64,000 nucleotides of DNA from Pusillimonas sp. DMV24BSW_D. GTDB taxonomy: Bacteria; Pseudomonadota; Gammaproteobacteria; Burkholderiales; Burkholderiaceae_B. Shown here one piece after another: positions 45,309 through 53,555 of the stretch. Numbering within the stretch: position 1 is the stretch's first letter; every line of letters starts with the position of its first letter. Position numbers and translations under genes: made by a program. The notes beneath the pieces were generated by a model. The model searched no databases. It saw only the letters and a list, made by a program, of their open reading frames with translations, and was not told where the DNA came from. The stretch spans positions 248,001 to 312,000 of the forward strand of contig NZ_CP049990.1 of NCBI RefSeq assembly GCF_011388195.1, read 5' to 3'.

Positions 45309-46805
45309 TCAGCCGTAGAATCGGCGGTAGGAATCTGCCGAATCAATAATTACGTTCTTCACCTCGGTGAACTCGAATAAGGTTTCGAACGCGTCCTCGC
45401 GCCCGAAACCACTGGCTTTCATGCCTCCGAATGACGCTCCGGAAGGGAAAAGGTTGTAGCAATTCACCCACACGCGTCCGGCCTGAATGCGCTTGGCAGT
45501 GGTGTGGGCCTGGCTAAGGCTTGCGGTCCAGATGCCGGCTGCAAGACCCTGTTCTACGGAACCGACTTCGGCAAGCATCTGCTCGTAGTCGCTCCACTCG
45601 TGTATGGTGGCGACCGGGCCGAAGATTTCTTCGTTCGCAATGCGCATGTCTTGCGTAACCTGGTCGAAGATTGTGGCTTGCAAGAACAGGCCGTTGGGCA
45701 AGCCCGCAATCTTGGCCATATCGCCGCCACACACCAGGCGTGCGCCTTCTTTCTTGCCGATTTCGATGTACTCGCGAACCCTGGCCAAATGCTCTTTAGA
45801 TACGAGGGTGCCCATTCGCGTCTGGTCATTGAACGGATCGCCCATGGCCAATTCAGGGATCAGCGCAATGATCTTTGCCTTGAGCTCGTCGGCGATGTCT
45901 TTGTGGGCAAAGATTCGTGAACCCGCAGTACAAACCTGCCCCTGATTCAGAAACGCGCCCAATAAAATCCCCTGAGCGGCTCGATCGAGGTCTGCGTCAG
46001 GAAACACGACCTGCGCGTTCTTTCCGCCAAGCTCTAGCGTGACCCGCTTCATGGTGTTGGCCACGCCTTTCATGACCTTCCGACCGGTTTCCGATGAGCC
46101 CGTTACCGAAATCATGCGAATGGCCGGATGAGCCAGCATGGCTTCGCCGGTTACGGCGCCGGTGCCGGTTACCACGTTCACCACACCCGGGGGGAGCACT
46201 TCGCTGATGATTGCCGCAATTTCCAACGTGGTAACCGGCGTGGCGTCAGCGGGTTTGTACACCACGCAATTGCCAGCGGCGATAACCGGAGCGATTTTGC
46301 CCAGGAACATATTCAACGGGAAATTCCAGGCACCGATAATGCCGACCACACCCAAAGGAACGCGGTGGTCGTAGCTTGTGATGTTGGCCGTTACGGGCAG
46401 CACCCGGCCTTCGAGAGCTCGAACCGCGCCGGCGTAGTAACGCAGGCGATCAACAGCGGTATGCACGTTGGCGATACTTTCGCGCATGGGCTTACCGGTG
46501 TTGGCCGTTTCCATCCATGCGATGCGATCGGCCTGTTCTACAAGTTTGTCGGCCAGATCAAGCAGCATCTGCTGGCGTTTCTTTGCTGTGGTCTCCGACC
46601 ATTTCGGAAACGCTTGCGCGCTATTTTTAACGGCGGCATCGACGTCAGCCGCATTGGCAACGGGCACCGTCGTAATTTGCTCCCCGCTGACCGGGCTATA
46701 ACACGCCAGGCGCTCTTTAGAGCCCGACTCTTGCCATTTGCCGCCAATGAACAGCTTGTAGCTTTCCGGGATGACTTCGCTTATGGGGTTTCCTACTGCG
46801 TTCAT
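45309..46805 (-). CDS. NAD(P)-dependent aldehyde dehydrogenase
   Basis: A 498-residue ALDH-superfamily enzyme. 'VPLGVVGIIGAWNFPLNMFLGKIAPVIAAGN' with catalytic Asn, 'LELGGKNAQVVF' (Glu), 'GAFLNQGQVCTAGSRIFAH' (nucleophile Cys) and 'NEEIFGPVATIHEW' are all present, so the enzyme looks active. It resembles betaine-aldehyde dehydrogenases. In this operon it likely oxidises the aldehyde formed after ring opening of the aryl-CoA epoxide, replacing the PaaZ dehydrogenase step. Confidence 0.93.
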   Translation of the reverse strand: MNAVGNPISEVIPESYKLFIGGKWQESGSKERLACYSPVSGEQITTVPVANAADVDAAVKNSAQAFPKWSETTAKKRQQMLLDLADKLVEQADRIAWMETANTGKPMRESIANVHTAVDRLRYYAGAVRALEGRVLPVTANITSYDHRVPLGVVGIIGAWNFPLNMFLGKIAPVIAAGNCVVYKPADATPVTTLEIAAIISEVLPPGVVNVVTGTGAVTGEAMLAHPAIRMISVTGSSETGRKVMKGVANTMKRVTLELGGKNAQVVFPDADLDRAAQGILLGAFLNQGQVCTAGSRIFAHKDIADELKAKIIALIPELAMGDPFNDQTRMGTLVSKEHLARVREYIEIGKKEGARLVCGGDMAKIAGLPNGLFLQATIFDQVTQDMRIANEEIFGPVATIHEWSDYEQMLAEVGSVEQGLAAGIWTASLSQAHTTAKRIQAGRVWVNCYNLFPSGASFGGMKASGFGREDAFETLFEFTEVKNVIIDSADSYRRFYG

Positions 46806-46815
46806 GCCTATTCCT

Positions 46816-47982
46816 CTAATTCGTCAAAATATGTATGGTGGCCACTGCCGAGTCGTCGCCCAACAGGCCACCGGCCATCTGCGCAAGACCCACTTTTGCG
46901 CCCGTCACCTGACGCTTACCAGCACGCCCTTCGACCTGCTCGGCGATCTCGACAATCTGGGCAACGCCCGTGGCGCCGACAGGATGGCCTCGTGCCGTCA
47001 AACCGCCCGAGACGTTGACCGGTATACGACCACCCAATGATGTCGCCTGCTGCTCGAGCAACTTGAAAGCTTCGCCCGGCCCGCACAAGCCAATGTCCTC
47101 GATATCGAGCAATTCTTGGGGTGCGGTGGGGTCGTGCACCTCGGCAAGCGACACGTCGTTAGGGCCGAGCCCCGCTTGTTCGAATGCCGTTTGCGCACAC
47201 CGTGCGGTAACGGACGGCCCGTCGCCGCGCTGGGCGTCGCCACCTTCCACGGCTGAGGCCGCTAGCCGGGCGCCCTTAAGACCATGACGTCTTGCAAAGC
47301 TTTCGCTGACCAACAGAAGCGACGCAGCACCGTCTGCGATGCCGCCGCACATGGCGCGCGTTAAGGGAGCCACCACCGTGCGGTCGGCAAGTACCTCATC
47401 AACCGTTAGCGCCTGGTGCACGGCGGCCATTTCATTCATTAACGCGTGAGCACGGTTCTTCACCACACACATGGCAAAGTGCTTTGGCGTGGCACCATAG
47501 CGCTCCATGTAACGCATGGCGCGCTCGGAGTTGAGATCCATAAAGACAGAGCGGCCGGCGCTGGTTGGCTGCCGATCGGACGCGGAAGCCAGCGCGCTCA
47601 TCGTCGCCTTGGGGTCATCGTGGGTCATTTTTTCGACGCCTAGAACCAGCACACAGTCGTACTGGCCGTAAGCGATGGAAGACCACGCCAGATGCACCGC
47701 ATCTGAGCCGCTGGAACACGCGTTTTTGACGTTGTGAATTCGAATGGGCCCCAAGCCTGCTCCGCCTAGCAAGACTTGCCCCAAGATCGTTTCCTGATTC
47801 TGCAGCAGGCCTCCAAAACCGTTGCCGACAAAGGCGGCCTCGATATCGGTAGGCTTGATGCCGGTGGCAGCCAACGTTCCTTTTAGAACCGGCGCGGCCA
47901 GGCTGGCCAAAGTGGACTCGGGCTGCCGGCCGAATTTTCCGACCTGCCCGCCGCACACCAGTACGGATTGCAAAGCCTTCAT
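46816..47982 (-). CDS. Thiolase-family protein (SCP2-thiolase type)
   Basis: A 388-residue thiolase. The nucleophile Cys lies in 'NVKNACSSGSDAVHLAWSS'. The C-terminal 'VNVSGGLTARGHPVGATGVAQIVEIAEQ' has the GHPxGATG motif and His. The start 'MKALQSVLVCGGQVGKFGRQPE' matches lipid-transfer/SCP2-type thiolases. It should cleave a 3-oxoacyl-CoA. It overlaps the next gene upstream by four bases. Confidence 0.92.
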   Translation of the reverse strand: MKALQSVLVCGGQVGKFGRQPESTLASLAAPVLKGTLAATGIKPTDIEAAFVGNGFGGLLQNQETILGQVLLGGAGLGPIRIHNVKNACSSGSDAVHLAWSSIAYGQYDCVLVLGVEKMTHDDPKATMSALASASDRQPTSAGRSVFMDLNSERAMRYMERYGATPKHFAMCVVKNRAHALMNEMAAVHQALTVDEVLADRTVVAPLTRAMCGGIADGAASLLLVSESFARRHGLKGARLAASAVEGGDAQRGDGPSVTARCAQTAFEQAGLGPNDVSLAEVHDPTAPQELLDIEDIGLCGPGEAFKLLEQQATSLGGRIPVNVSGGLTARGHPVGATGVAQIVEIAEQVEGRAGKRQVTGAKVGLAQMAGGLLGDDSAVATIHILTN

Positions 47983-48377
47983 TTCGCGTTAGCCTCATGG
48001 CGAATGGCTGCAGTGCCCTTCGCGGTTTGTGTGCCGTCAGCCTTCTCGGCTTTCAGTTCAAGATGGATGACATCGTCGAACGCCGCAATCTCGCACGTTA
48101 GCGTCAAGGGCTCTTCCGGATACACCGGAGCAGTGAACGTGATGTCAAGCGATTTCAGCCGCTCGGCGCCGTACTCGCGCGCAAGCAATTGGGCGAAGTA
48201 CGCCGTTGTCATGGGCCCTTGCTGAATCACTTGGTTAAAGCCGCACTCTTTGGCGAAATCCAGATCCACGTGAATGGGATTGGGGTCTTCGGTAGCCTCG
48301 GAAAACATGGCGATGGATTCGCGTGAAGACCCTGGCATTTGCACCTTGAAAACGGAATTGCCTACGGTAGCGTTCAT
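47979..48377 (-). CDS. MaoC-family enoyl-CoA hydratase
   Basis: A 132-residue hot-dog protein. 'SEATEDPNPIHVDLDFAKECGFNQVIQQGPMTTAYFAQLL' contains the Asp-x4-His hydratase motif (DPNPIH). It hydrates a trans-2-enoyl-CoA. A FAS1-like partner lies two bases upstream; such pairs often form one heterodimeric hydratase. Confidence 0.9.
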   Translation of the reverse strand: MNATVGNSVFKVQMPGSSRESIAMFSEATEDPNPIHVDLDFAKECGFNQVIQQGPMTTAYFAQLLAREYGAERLKSLDITFTAPVYPEEPLTLTCEIAAFDDVIHLELKAEKADGTQTAKGTAAIRHEANAK

Positions 48378-48379
48378 GC

Positions 48380-48781
48380 TCAGCTCCTTTTGATTATTCG
48401 GGTCAGCTCGCGCAACACCAGCTGACCATCGGCGGCGCGCTTGTAGTCGTACTCGACGTCAGCAATCCATAACGGGCCAGACTTAGTGGTTTTTTCTGTG
48501 ATCGTGACAACCCTGGCCGTGACTTCCATGCTGTCGTCCCACTGAATGGGGCTGAACCATTCGTACTTCTGGCCACCATGCAGCGCGCGATTACGCGGGA
48601 TATCGAGGTCGGTGAACAAGTTCACACCGTGTGCTTCCCCGCGCAGAAAGATCAGATAGGTTGGCGGAACATTTTCCGATTCCGACTGCAGGCCCATTGA
48701 GCGCAAGAACTTCTCCGCCAGGCCTTTATCGATTTTCAATGGATAGGGAGGGTAGACATGCCCCTGCATTTCCATTCTCAT
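48380..48781 (-). CDS. MaoC-like N-terminal (FAS1-type) dehydratase
   Basis: A 133-residue hot-dog-fold protein of the FAS1-like dehydratase type: 'PPYPLKIDKGLAEKFLRSMGLQ', then 'PRNRALHGGQKYEWFSPIQWDDSM'. It lacks the D-x4-H motif and likely supports the catalytic MaoC protein encoded next. The frame opens with a TTG at 48793; the ATG at 48781 has TGGAG 7 bases upstream and is preferred. First gene of the operon, 16 bases downstream of the two-tier operator. Confidence 0.85.
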   Translation of the reverse strand: MRMEMQGHVYPPYPLKIDKGLAEKFLRSMGLQSESENVPPTYLIFLRGEAHGVNLFTDLDIPRNRALHGGQKYEWFSPIQWDDSMEVTARVVTITEKTTKSGPLWIADVEYDYKRAADGQLVLRELTRIIKRS

Positions 48782-48796
48782 CACACGCTCCAAAAG

Positions 48797-48832
48797 TTTT
48801 TACGTTGATGTAAATTTACACGAGGGTAAAAA
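48797..48832. promoter_or_regulatory. Two-tier palindromic operator, copy 1
   Basis: A 36-bp site: outer arms TTTTTAC (48797-48803) and GTAAAAA (48826-48832), inner palindrome GTAAATTTAC (48810-48819), all symmetric about one centre with 6-base gaps. The same layout recurs at 53317-53352. It ends (minus-strand sense) 16 bases before the MaoC start codon, so it overlaps the promoter. The TetR gene at 51233 is the likely owner. Confidence 0.75.
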
Positions 48833-48974
48833 ATAAATCAACCAGTTTTTTATGAATGTGTAAAAAGAAATGAACCGTGGGAAAACGACGGCGGATCGGG
48901 GAGCCAGTCCTGCAAGGAAATGCAGGACGGACAGGCGATAGAGTTGTGCCGCAAGCGCCTCGTGTGGGCGTGCG

Positions 48975-49592
48975 TCACACGCCTCGTGAATCAGGACGGC
49001 GTCGCGTCGCTGTGCAACAACGGCTGATCGCCAAACCCAACAAAAAGGTACCTACGAACAGGCCGAACGAGCCGAGCACGCTGCGAAGTGCGATGCCCAG
49101 CGTGAGGGCGATAAGGCTGTAGAAGATTAGGGGCTCGGGCGGAAGTAGCCGCAGCAAGCGCGGTGCAAACGGCGCAAAGACGCCAAAGCACAGTACCGGT
49201 AGAGTAAAGAGCACACCTAACTCGGTGCCCGATAAGCCCAGACCCACCCTGATGGAATCAATCACCGGGCCAACACCAACCAGCGGGGCTCGCAAGTTCA
49301 CCGATACGTACAAAATGGTGAACAGCAGCAACAATTGCGCCGCGCGCCATTGACCCTTGTTGGTGCGGTTGCTGGTGCTGGTGCTCGTGCCGGCATCGTT
49401 CGGAGCACCGGCGCCCCGGCCATCCAGGCGATTTTTACCTCGACCCTCTGTAACGTCATCACCGACCGCATCCGCTGCGCGCTTCGCAAACTCGGTTTCA
49501 CGCCCAGATGCCATAGCAGATCCGGAAACAGGCTCCGACGACCGGCCAGTCGACCCAGGTATGCTTTTCGTGGTGTCTCTTTCAATACTCAT
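48975..49592 (-). pseudogene. MFS transporter (CynX/NimT-like), N-terminal fragment
   Basis: Starts well (ATG 49592 after GGGAGAAG) with an unusual 85-residue polar Ser/Thr/Arg-rich leader, followed by 'LLLLFTILYVSVNLRAPLVGVGPVI' and four to five membrane spans of the CynX-type MFS family. After about 'FLLGLAIS' the protein departs from the family and ends in an Arg-rich tail (RCCTATRRRPDSRGV) at 48975. Normal members have about 400 residues and twelve spans, so the gene is cut at roughly 49020. The part after the cut is the 5' flank of the catabolic operon. Confidence 0.65.
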
Positions 49593-49719
49593 CAACTTCT
49601 CCCAACCGCAGTTTGCCACAACATGGCGCAACCGCGATCTGCGGCACCTCCTCGGCCGACCGTCTCTGCTCCTTCTCAATAGAGGTTTTAAGTCTGCGTG
49701 CGCACCCTTCTAGATGGTG

Positions 49720-49953
49720 TCAGTTATTCCGACGCGGATACCCTTCATTGAGAATCCGCTTCCACACGGCCCTTTTTTCTTCTTCGGTGAAAAACACCCA
49801 GTTCGCCACTTCCATAACGGTGCGGCCGCAGCCGCGGCAGATGTCGTCGTAAAGCGTTGAGCACACCGCCACGCATGGCGAATCGCGCTCGTCGGGGTTA
49901 TAAGAGGGATCGCGTCCCGTTTCGTCGGGCGTCCACTTGCCGTTGTCGGCCAT
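49720..49953 (-). CDS. DUF1289 domain protein
   Basis: A 77-residue protein with 'SPCVAVCSTLYDDICRGCGRTVMEVANWVFFTEEEKRAVW', the DUF1289 pattern with four conserved Cys that may bind Zn or an Fe-S cluster. Function unknown; it is a common small proteobacterial protein. ATG 49953 has AGGAG 5 bases upstream; a Met nine codons earlier is less likely. Confidence 0.85.
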   Translation of the reverse strand: MADNGKWTPDETGRDPSYNPDERDSPCVAVCSTLYDDICRGCGRTVMEVANWVFFTEEEKRAVWKRILNEGYPRRNN

Positions 49954-50081
49954 AAAAACTCCTAATCCATGCAAGTGCAAAGGGGCGCCTGAGCCGTACC
50001 TGCCGCGCGCCTACCGTCGGAAGCTTCGGCACTCATGCGCAATCACGGTCAACCCTGCGAGCGCACACACTTTGGCGCTTC

Positions 50082-50116
50082 TAACAATAACAAGGCCGCC
50101 CCAACCAGGGACGGCC
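50082..50116 (-). terminator. Intrinsic terminator behind the metK fragment
   Basis: A 9-bp GC-rich stem (50094-50102 with 50108-50116, one G-T wobble) with a 5-base loop. In minus-strand sense it is followed by TTGTTATTGTT. Position, 78 bases after the native metK stop, fits a metK terminator left behind by the rearrangement. Confidence 0.55.
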
Positions 50117-50196
50117 CACCGAAGATCTGCACGAGAAAGCCGCCGGCGCTTTACCGCTTTTGCGATCAGACGCCTTCGCAAGCAGCGCCTTCGCGA

Positions 50197-50803
50197 TTAG
50201 GCCGCCTTCTTCAGCATGCACCTTATCGGTGGCTTCCCATGAGAACTCGGGTTCGGCACGACCGAAGTGGCCGTAGGCTGCCGTCTTGGCGTAAATGGGG
50301 CGCAGAAGGTCGAGCATATTGATAATGCCTTTCGGCCGCAGATCGAAGTGCTCGCGCACCAGCATAGAAATTTGCTCGTCACTGATGACGCCGGACCCAT
50401 AGGTATTGACCGTGATGTTGATCGGCTCGGCGACACCAATAGCATAGCTGATCTGCACCTGGCACTGGCTGGCCAGGCCGGCAGCCACAATGTTCTTGGC
50501 CACGTAACGTGCGGCATAGGCAGCCGAACGGTCGACCTTGGACGGATCTTTACCCGAGAAGGCACCGCCACCGTGCGGGCAAGCGCCGCCGTAGGTATCG
50601 ACGATGATCTTACGGCCCGTAAGCCCGCAATCACCCTGAGGGCCGCCAATTACAAAGATGCCCGTTGGGTTGATCATGTACTTGGTCTTGGCGGTAAGCA
50701 GACCAGGAGCAAAGCTGGGCTTGATGATCTCTTCGATAACCGCTTCGCGAATATCTGCTTGCGAAATATCGGGCGAATGCTGAGTGGAAAGCACCACCGT
50801 GTC
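50197..50803 (-). pseudogene. S-adenosylmethionine synthetase (MetK), 5'-truncated and frameshifted
   Basis: The last half of MetK: '[16 protein letters not shown]', '[25 protein letters not shown]', '[28 protein letters not shown]', '[26 protein letters not shown]'. The full enzyme has about 385-395 residues; roughly the first 180 are missing and the sequence stops being MetK at about 50803, exactly where an ABC binding-protein fragment begins on the other strand. At the 3' end a one-base shift after TDKVHA moves the frame past the native end, MLKKAA-stop at 50197. A functional metK must be elsewhere in the genome. Confidence 0.8.
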
Positions 50804-51133
50804 AATACGCCGCGAGATAACGCGTTCCGTGCTAACTATAAAGAGAACTTCCCTAACTGGTCACTTGACGTCTACGCCGTGCAGGGCTACGATGCCGCTC
50901 AGATGCTCGACGCCGGCCTGAAAGCCGTCAACGGCGACGTCAGCAAGAAAGACGCTATGCGCGACGCAATCCGCACTGCCAAGATCGACAGCCCACGCGG
51001 CGAGTTCACCTTGTCCAAGGCGGGCAACCCTGTGCAAGACATCTACTTGCGTAAAGTCGAAGGCGACGAAAACAAAGTTGTGAAAGTTGCCGTCGAAAAA
51101 CTGGCCGACCCAGCTCGCGGCTGCAAGCTGTAA
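50800..51133 (+). pseudogene. ABC substrate-binding protein, C-terminal fragment
   Basis: The last 111 residues of a Liv-type receptor: [19 protein letters not shown], 'LDVYAVQGYDAAQMLDAGLK', 'AKIDSPRGEFTLSKAGNPVQDIYLRKVEG', 'LADPARGCKL'. The same part of the intact protein at 40558-41766 reads [29 protein letters not shown] and DPARGCKL, so this is a paralogue. The open frame continues to the left through antisense metK, which is not real coding. The N-terminal 280 residues and start are missing. Confidence 0.75.
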
Positions 51134-51220
51134 TTCACAGGTCGTGCACGAAATAAGTGCACTAAGGGACGGCGAGCCGCACTAAAAAGCGTTCGCCGCT
51201 TTAAGTAAGTGGCGGCACCC

Positions 51221-51251
51221 AACGGCAAAGCGTCAACGGCGCTTTGCCGTT
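51221..51251. terminator. Bidirectional hairpin at the TetR gene end
   Basis: A perfect 12-bp stem (51221-51232 with 51240-51251) and 7-base loop that includes the TetR stop codon. Plus-strand side is followed by TTGCG with four T's in the right arm end, minus-strand side by GGGTGCC, so the U run is weak. Likely ends transcripts from both the fragment and the TetR gene. Confidence 0.5.
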
Positions 51252-51940
51252 TTGCGTGGGGCTTTGGCCTTGGCGGCGGGTGATTCGGAGGGAGGCAGCG
51301 CCTGCGCTGATGCTGCAACGGCCAAAGCATCGCCGGTATTTTGGCTTAACCCCTGGCTGACCAGGTTGAAGTAGGTATCGATAAGTTGTTCGATAGACAC
51401 TTCTTTGTCGGGCTTATACCAACGGGCCAGCCAGTTGCACATTCCCAGAATGCCGAAGGCGATCATCTTCGGGTCGCCAATATTCTGGAACTGGCCGGAA
51501 TCTTGACCTTCTTTGATGAGCGCAGTCCAGAGTTTTTCGTAGGTTTTCCACACGCGAGTCATGGATGACTGGACCGGATCGCTGCTGCCCATGATTCCAT
51601 CACGCAAGGTGATTGTCATTTCAAGGCAGTGACGGTCGAAACGATCGAGGTGGTTTTCCATCGCACGATGCAGCTTTTGTTCCGATGGCAGATCGCTGCT
51701 GACGATTTCTTCAAGCCCCGCAATAAGGCCGATGGCTTGCGGCTCGATAATGGCCAGAAGGAGCTCTGCGCGGTTCTTGAAATAATAATATAAGGCTTCG
51801 CGCTTGAGTCCAATGGCTTGTGCGACATCGTCCAAAGACGTATTGAAGAAGCCTTGTCTATCAAAAAGCTCGGTCGCAGTCTGAATGATTTCTTCACGTC
51901 TGCGCATGGACTTCGACAGAGGAGCGGTTGGGAGATTCAC
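51233..51940 (-). CDS. TetR/AcrR-family transcriptional regulator
   Basis: A 235-residue regulator. HTH: 'REEIIQTATELFDRQGFFNTSLDDVAQAIGLKREALYYYFKNRAELL'. The ligand domain has the type seen in fatty-acyl/aryl-CoA sensors ('LEMTITLRDGIMGSSDPVQSSMTRVWKTYEKLW'). The C-terminus has an Ala/Pro/Lys-rich tail (SPAAKAKAPRKTAKRR) beyond the usual 200. It lies between two operons that each carry the same 36-bp operator (48797 and 53317), so it likely represses both. Confidence 0.88.
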   Translation of the reverse strand: MNLPTAPLSKSMRRREEIIQTATELFDRQGFFNTSLDDVAQAIGLKREALYYYFKNRAELLLAIIEPQAIGLIAGLEEIVSSDLPSEQKLHRAMENHLDRFDRHCLEMTITLRDGIMGSSDPVQSSMTRVWKTYEKLWTALIKEGQDSGQFQNIGDPKMIAFGILGMCNWLARWYKPDKEVSIEQLIDTYFNLVSQGLSQNTGDALAVAASAQALPPSESPAAKAKAPRKTAKRR

Positions 51941-51990
51941 GACTTGTTTCAGTAGATTTTTAATACTTTTATCTTACCTTAAAGACCTGT

Positions 51991-53195
51991 TCAGGTGCCG
52001 TCATCAACTTTAATGATGACTGCCATAGCTGAGTCGCCCGCAGCGCATCCCACAAACAAGCCATAACCACCTCCGGTAATTACCAGCTGCTCGATCAATT
52101 CTATGATTGCGCGCAAACCCATGGGCGCCTGCGGATGCCCCCACACTAGTGAACAACCGAAGCGATTCATAGTTAAAGGATCAAGCCCCAGCTCTTTAGC
52201 CAGCACCAGATCATTCACGATGAATGGATTGTGCGTCTTTACAGCTGACAAGTCGCTGGCCTTCAAACCCGCAGCCTGCAGCGCCTTACGCGCAGCAGGA
52301 GCGGGAGCGGCCGGCATAAATGCCGGCTTGACTCGAGATTGGCCGAAAGACACGAGCCGGATATCAATCTTCGGGTCTTGAGATAGCTCGGCGGCCCGCT
52401 CTGCTGTGGTTACCACTATGGCGGCATTGCCGTCGGCGGGGTGTGTTTGTCCGCCGAACGTGACCGTGCCGCCGTCAAGCAGAGGCTTCAACTTCGCCAA
52501 GCCCGCTTCTGTGGTGGGGAAGATGCCCTCATCGCCTTGCAATACCGACTGCTCTCGCTTGAAGCGTGCATCGGGAACACTAAAGGGAAGCGTCATGAAG
52601 CGCCGCAGAAAGGCGCTATCGTTCTTGAGCGCTTCTTCATATTGCTGATAACGCACCAGCGTGAGCTCGTTCTGTTGCGCGGTAGTCAGGCCGTATTCGG
52701 CCGCAACATTCTCGGCCGTTTTCAACATGTTGACGCCTGTGTACGGGTCGCAGTCGAAGTTGTCCATTACCCAGTTTTCATGCTCGCGGGTACCGCCAGG
52801 CCCATGGGGCGCCGGATAGTAAATATGGGGCCCGTTCGAGACGCGGTCTGCCGCAATTGCCAGCGCAACCGTGACGTCGCCCTCGCGTAGCGAGGATGCC
52901 ACCGACTGAAGAAGCCGCGCACTGGTGGCACATGCCTGACTGATGGTGGGACCGCCAACCTGCTCGGAACCCATCAAGCCCATCAACCAGGGCAAACCAT
53001 AGAATGAGCCTTTTTGCGGCACCGATACGCCAACGCCGCATGGTCGAATGACCCGACGTCTATACTGCGACGCTGAAGCTCATTCCTGGCGACATGAGCG
53101 GCAAAACGCAGACTGTGCAAATGCGAAAAGCTGCCCTGCCAACGTGTAAACGGCGTGGACCAATAGGCTCCGTAAGGAATTGCGATGTTTGTCAC
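51991..53195 (-). pseudogene. Thiolase with a single-base frameshift
   Basis: The gene reads from a GTG at 53195: VTNIAIPYGAYWSTPF, 'SLRFAAHVARNELQRRSIDVGSFDHAAL' in one frame. Near 53030 the frame is lost (one G too few in a GG run), and the sequence goes on in the next frame as VSVPQKGSFYGLPWLMGLMG, with 'GGPTISQACATSARLLQSVASSL' (nucleophile Cys) and 'FGCSLVWGHPQAPMGLRAIIE' (GHPQAP). Together about 402 residues. Either a real null mutation or a sequencing error; the gene is otherwise intact. Confidence 0.8.
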
Positions 53196-53299
53196 GAGGC
53201 TTGGGCTCCGGTGCTAAGCTCAGTCTGGTGGCGCACCGTTTCTGCGCCCAGCCCAGAGGCTCCACCACTGACTACAACAGATTGTCCCTGCAACTCCAT
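53192..53299 (-). pseudogene. SDR gene remnant (N-terminus)
   Basis: ATG 53299 with AGGAG upstream starts MELQGQSVVVSGGASGLGAE, the cofactor-binding start of a HSD10-like short-chain dehydrogenase. After 23 residues the coding is lost and a stop comes at 53192, overlapping the thiolase GTG (GTGA). At least 220 residues appear deleted, with the start region and the translational coupling end joined. Confidence 0.6.
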
Positions 53300-53316
53300 G
53301 CTTACTCCTGATTTAG

Positions 53317-53352
53317 TTTTTACATTGGTGTAAATTTACAGTAAAGTAAAAA
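53317..53352. promoter_or_regulatory. Two-tier palindromic operator, copy 2
   Basis: Same architecture as at 48797: TTTTTAC (53317-53323), GTAAATTTAC (53330-53339), GTAAAAA (53346-53352), symmetric with 6-base gaps. It starts 18 bases upstream of the SDR-remnant ATG, matching the 16 bases at copy 1. Outside the conserved arms the gap sequences differ, so the arms look selected. Confidence 0.75.
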
Positions 53353-53410
53353 ACGGCGCAATACATTTCGCCTTTTTAAAAAGCGGGCGGGAGTTTCAGC
53401 AGTTCTCGGT

Positions 53411-53522
53411 GAACCGGTCGCGTCACGAATCGCTTGTTCTGAAAATCGCTTGCCGTACGAATCGATTGCTCTGGAAACTGGTTACCTTGAAAGCCGGTTG
53501 CCTTGAGAACCGATTGTCTTTA
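53411..53522. repeat. Seven 16-bp degenerate tandem repeats
   Basis: Blocks at 53411, 53427, 53443, 53459, 53475, 53491 and 53507 all have 16 bases with no spacer. Consensus RAAYCGNTTGCCTTGA; A2, G6 and T8 are identical in all seven, and position 14 is T in six. Sixteen is not a multiple of three, so it is not a protein repeat. It fills the leader between the operator at 53317 and the SDR gene at 53556. Confidence 0.8.
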
Positions 53523-53555
53523 TCGAATCAGTCTACGTAAAAGAAGGAAGCACGC

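Noticed and set aside
46128-47018. Long plus-strand frame of 296 codons
   Set aside because: Antisense to the aldehyde dehydrogenase and thiolase genes, both with complete active-site motifs; composition is His/Arg-rich noise.
50267-51133. Plus-strand open frame of 288 codons read as one protein
   Set aside because: Its first 178 codons are antisense to a clear metK fragment; only the part from about 50800 is similar to a known family (ABC receptor).
53411-53522. Possible CRISPR array
   Set aside because: The 16-bp units are contiguous and degenerate with no spacers, and no cas genes are near.
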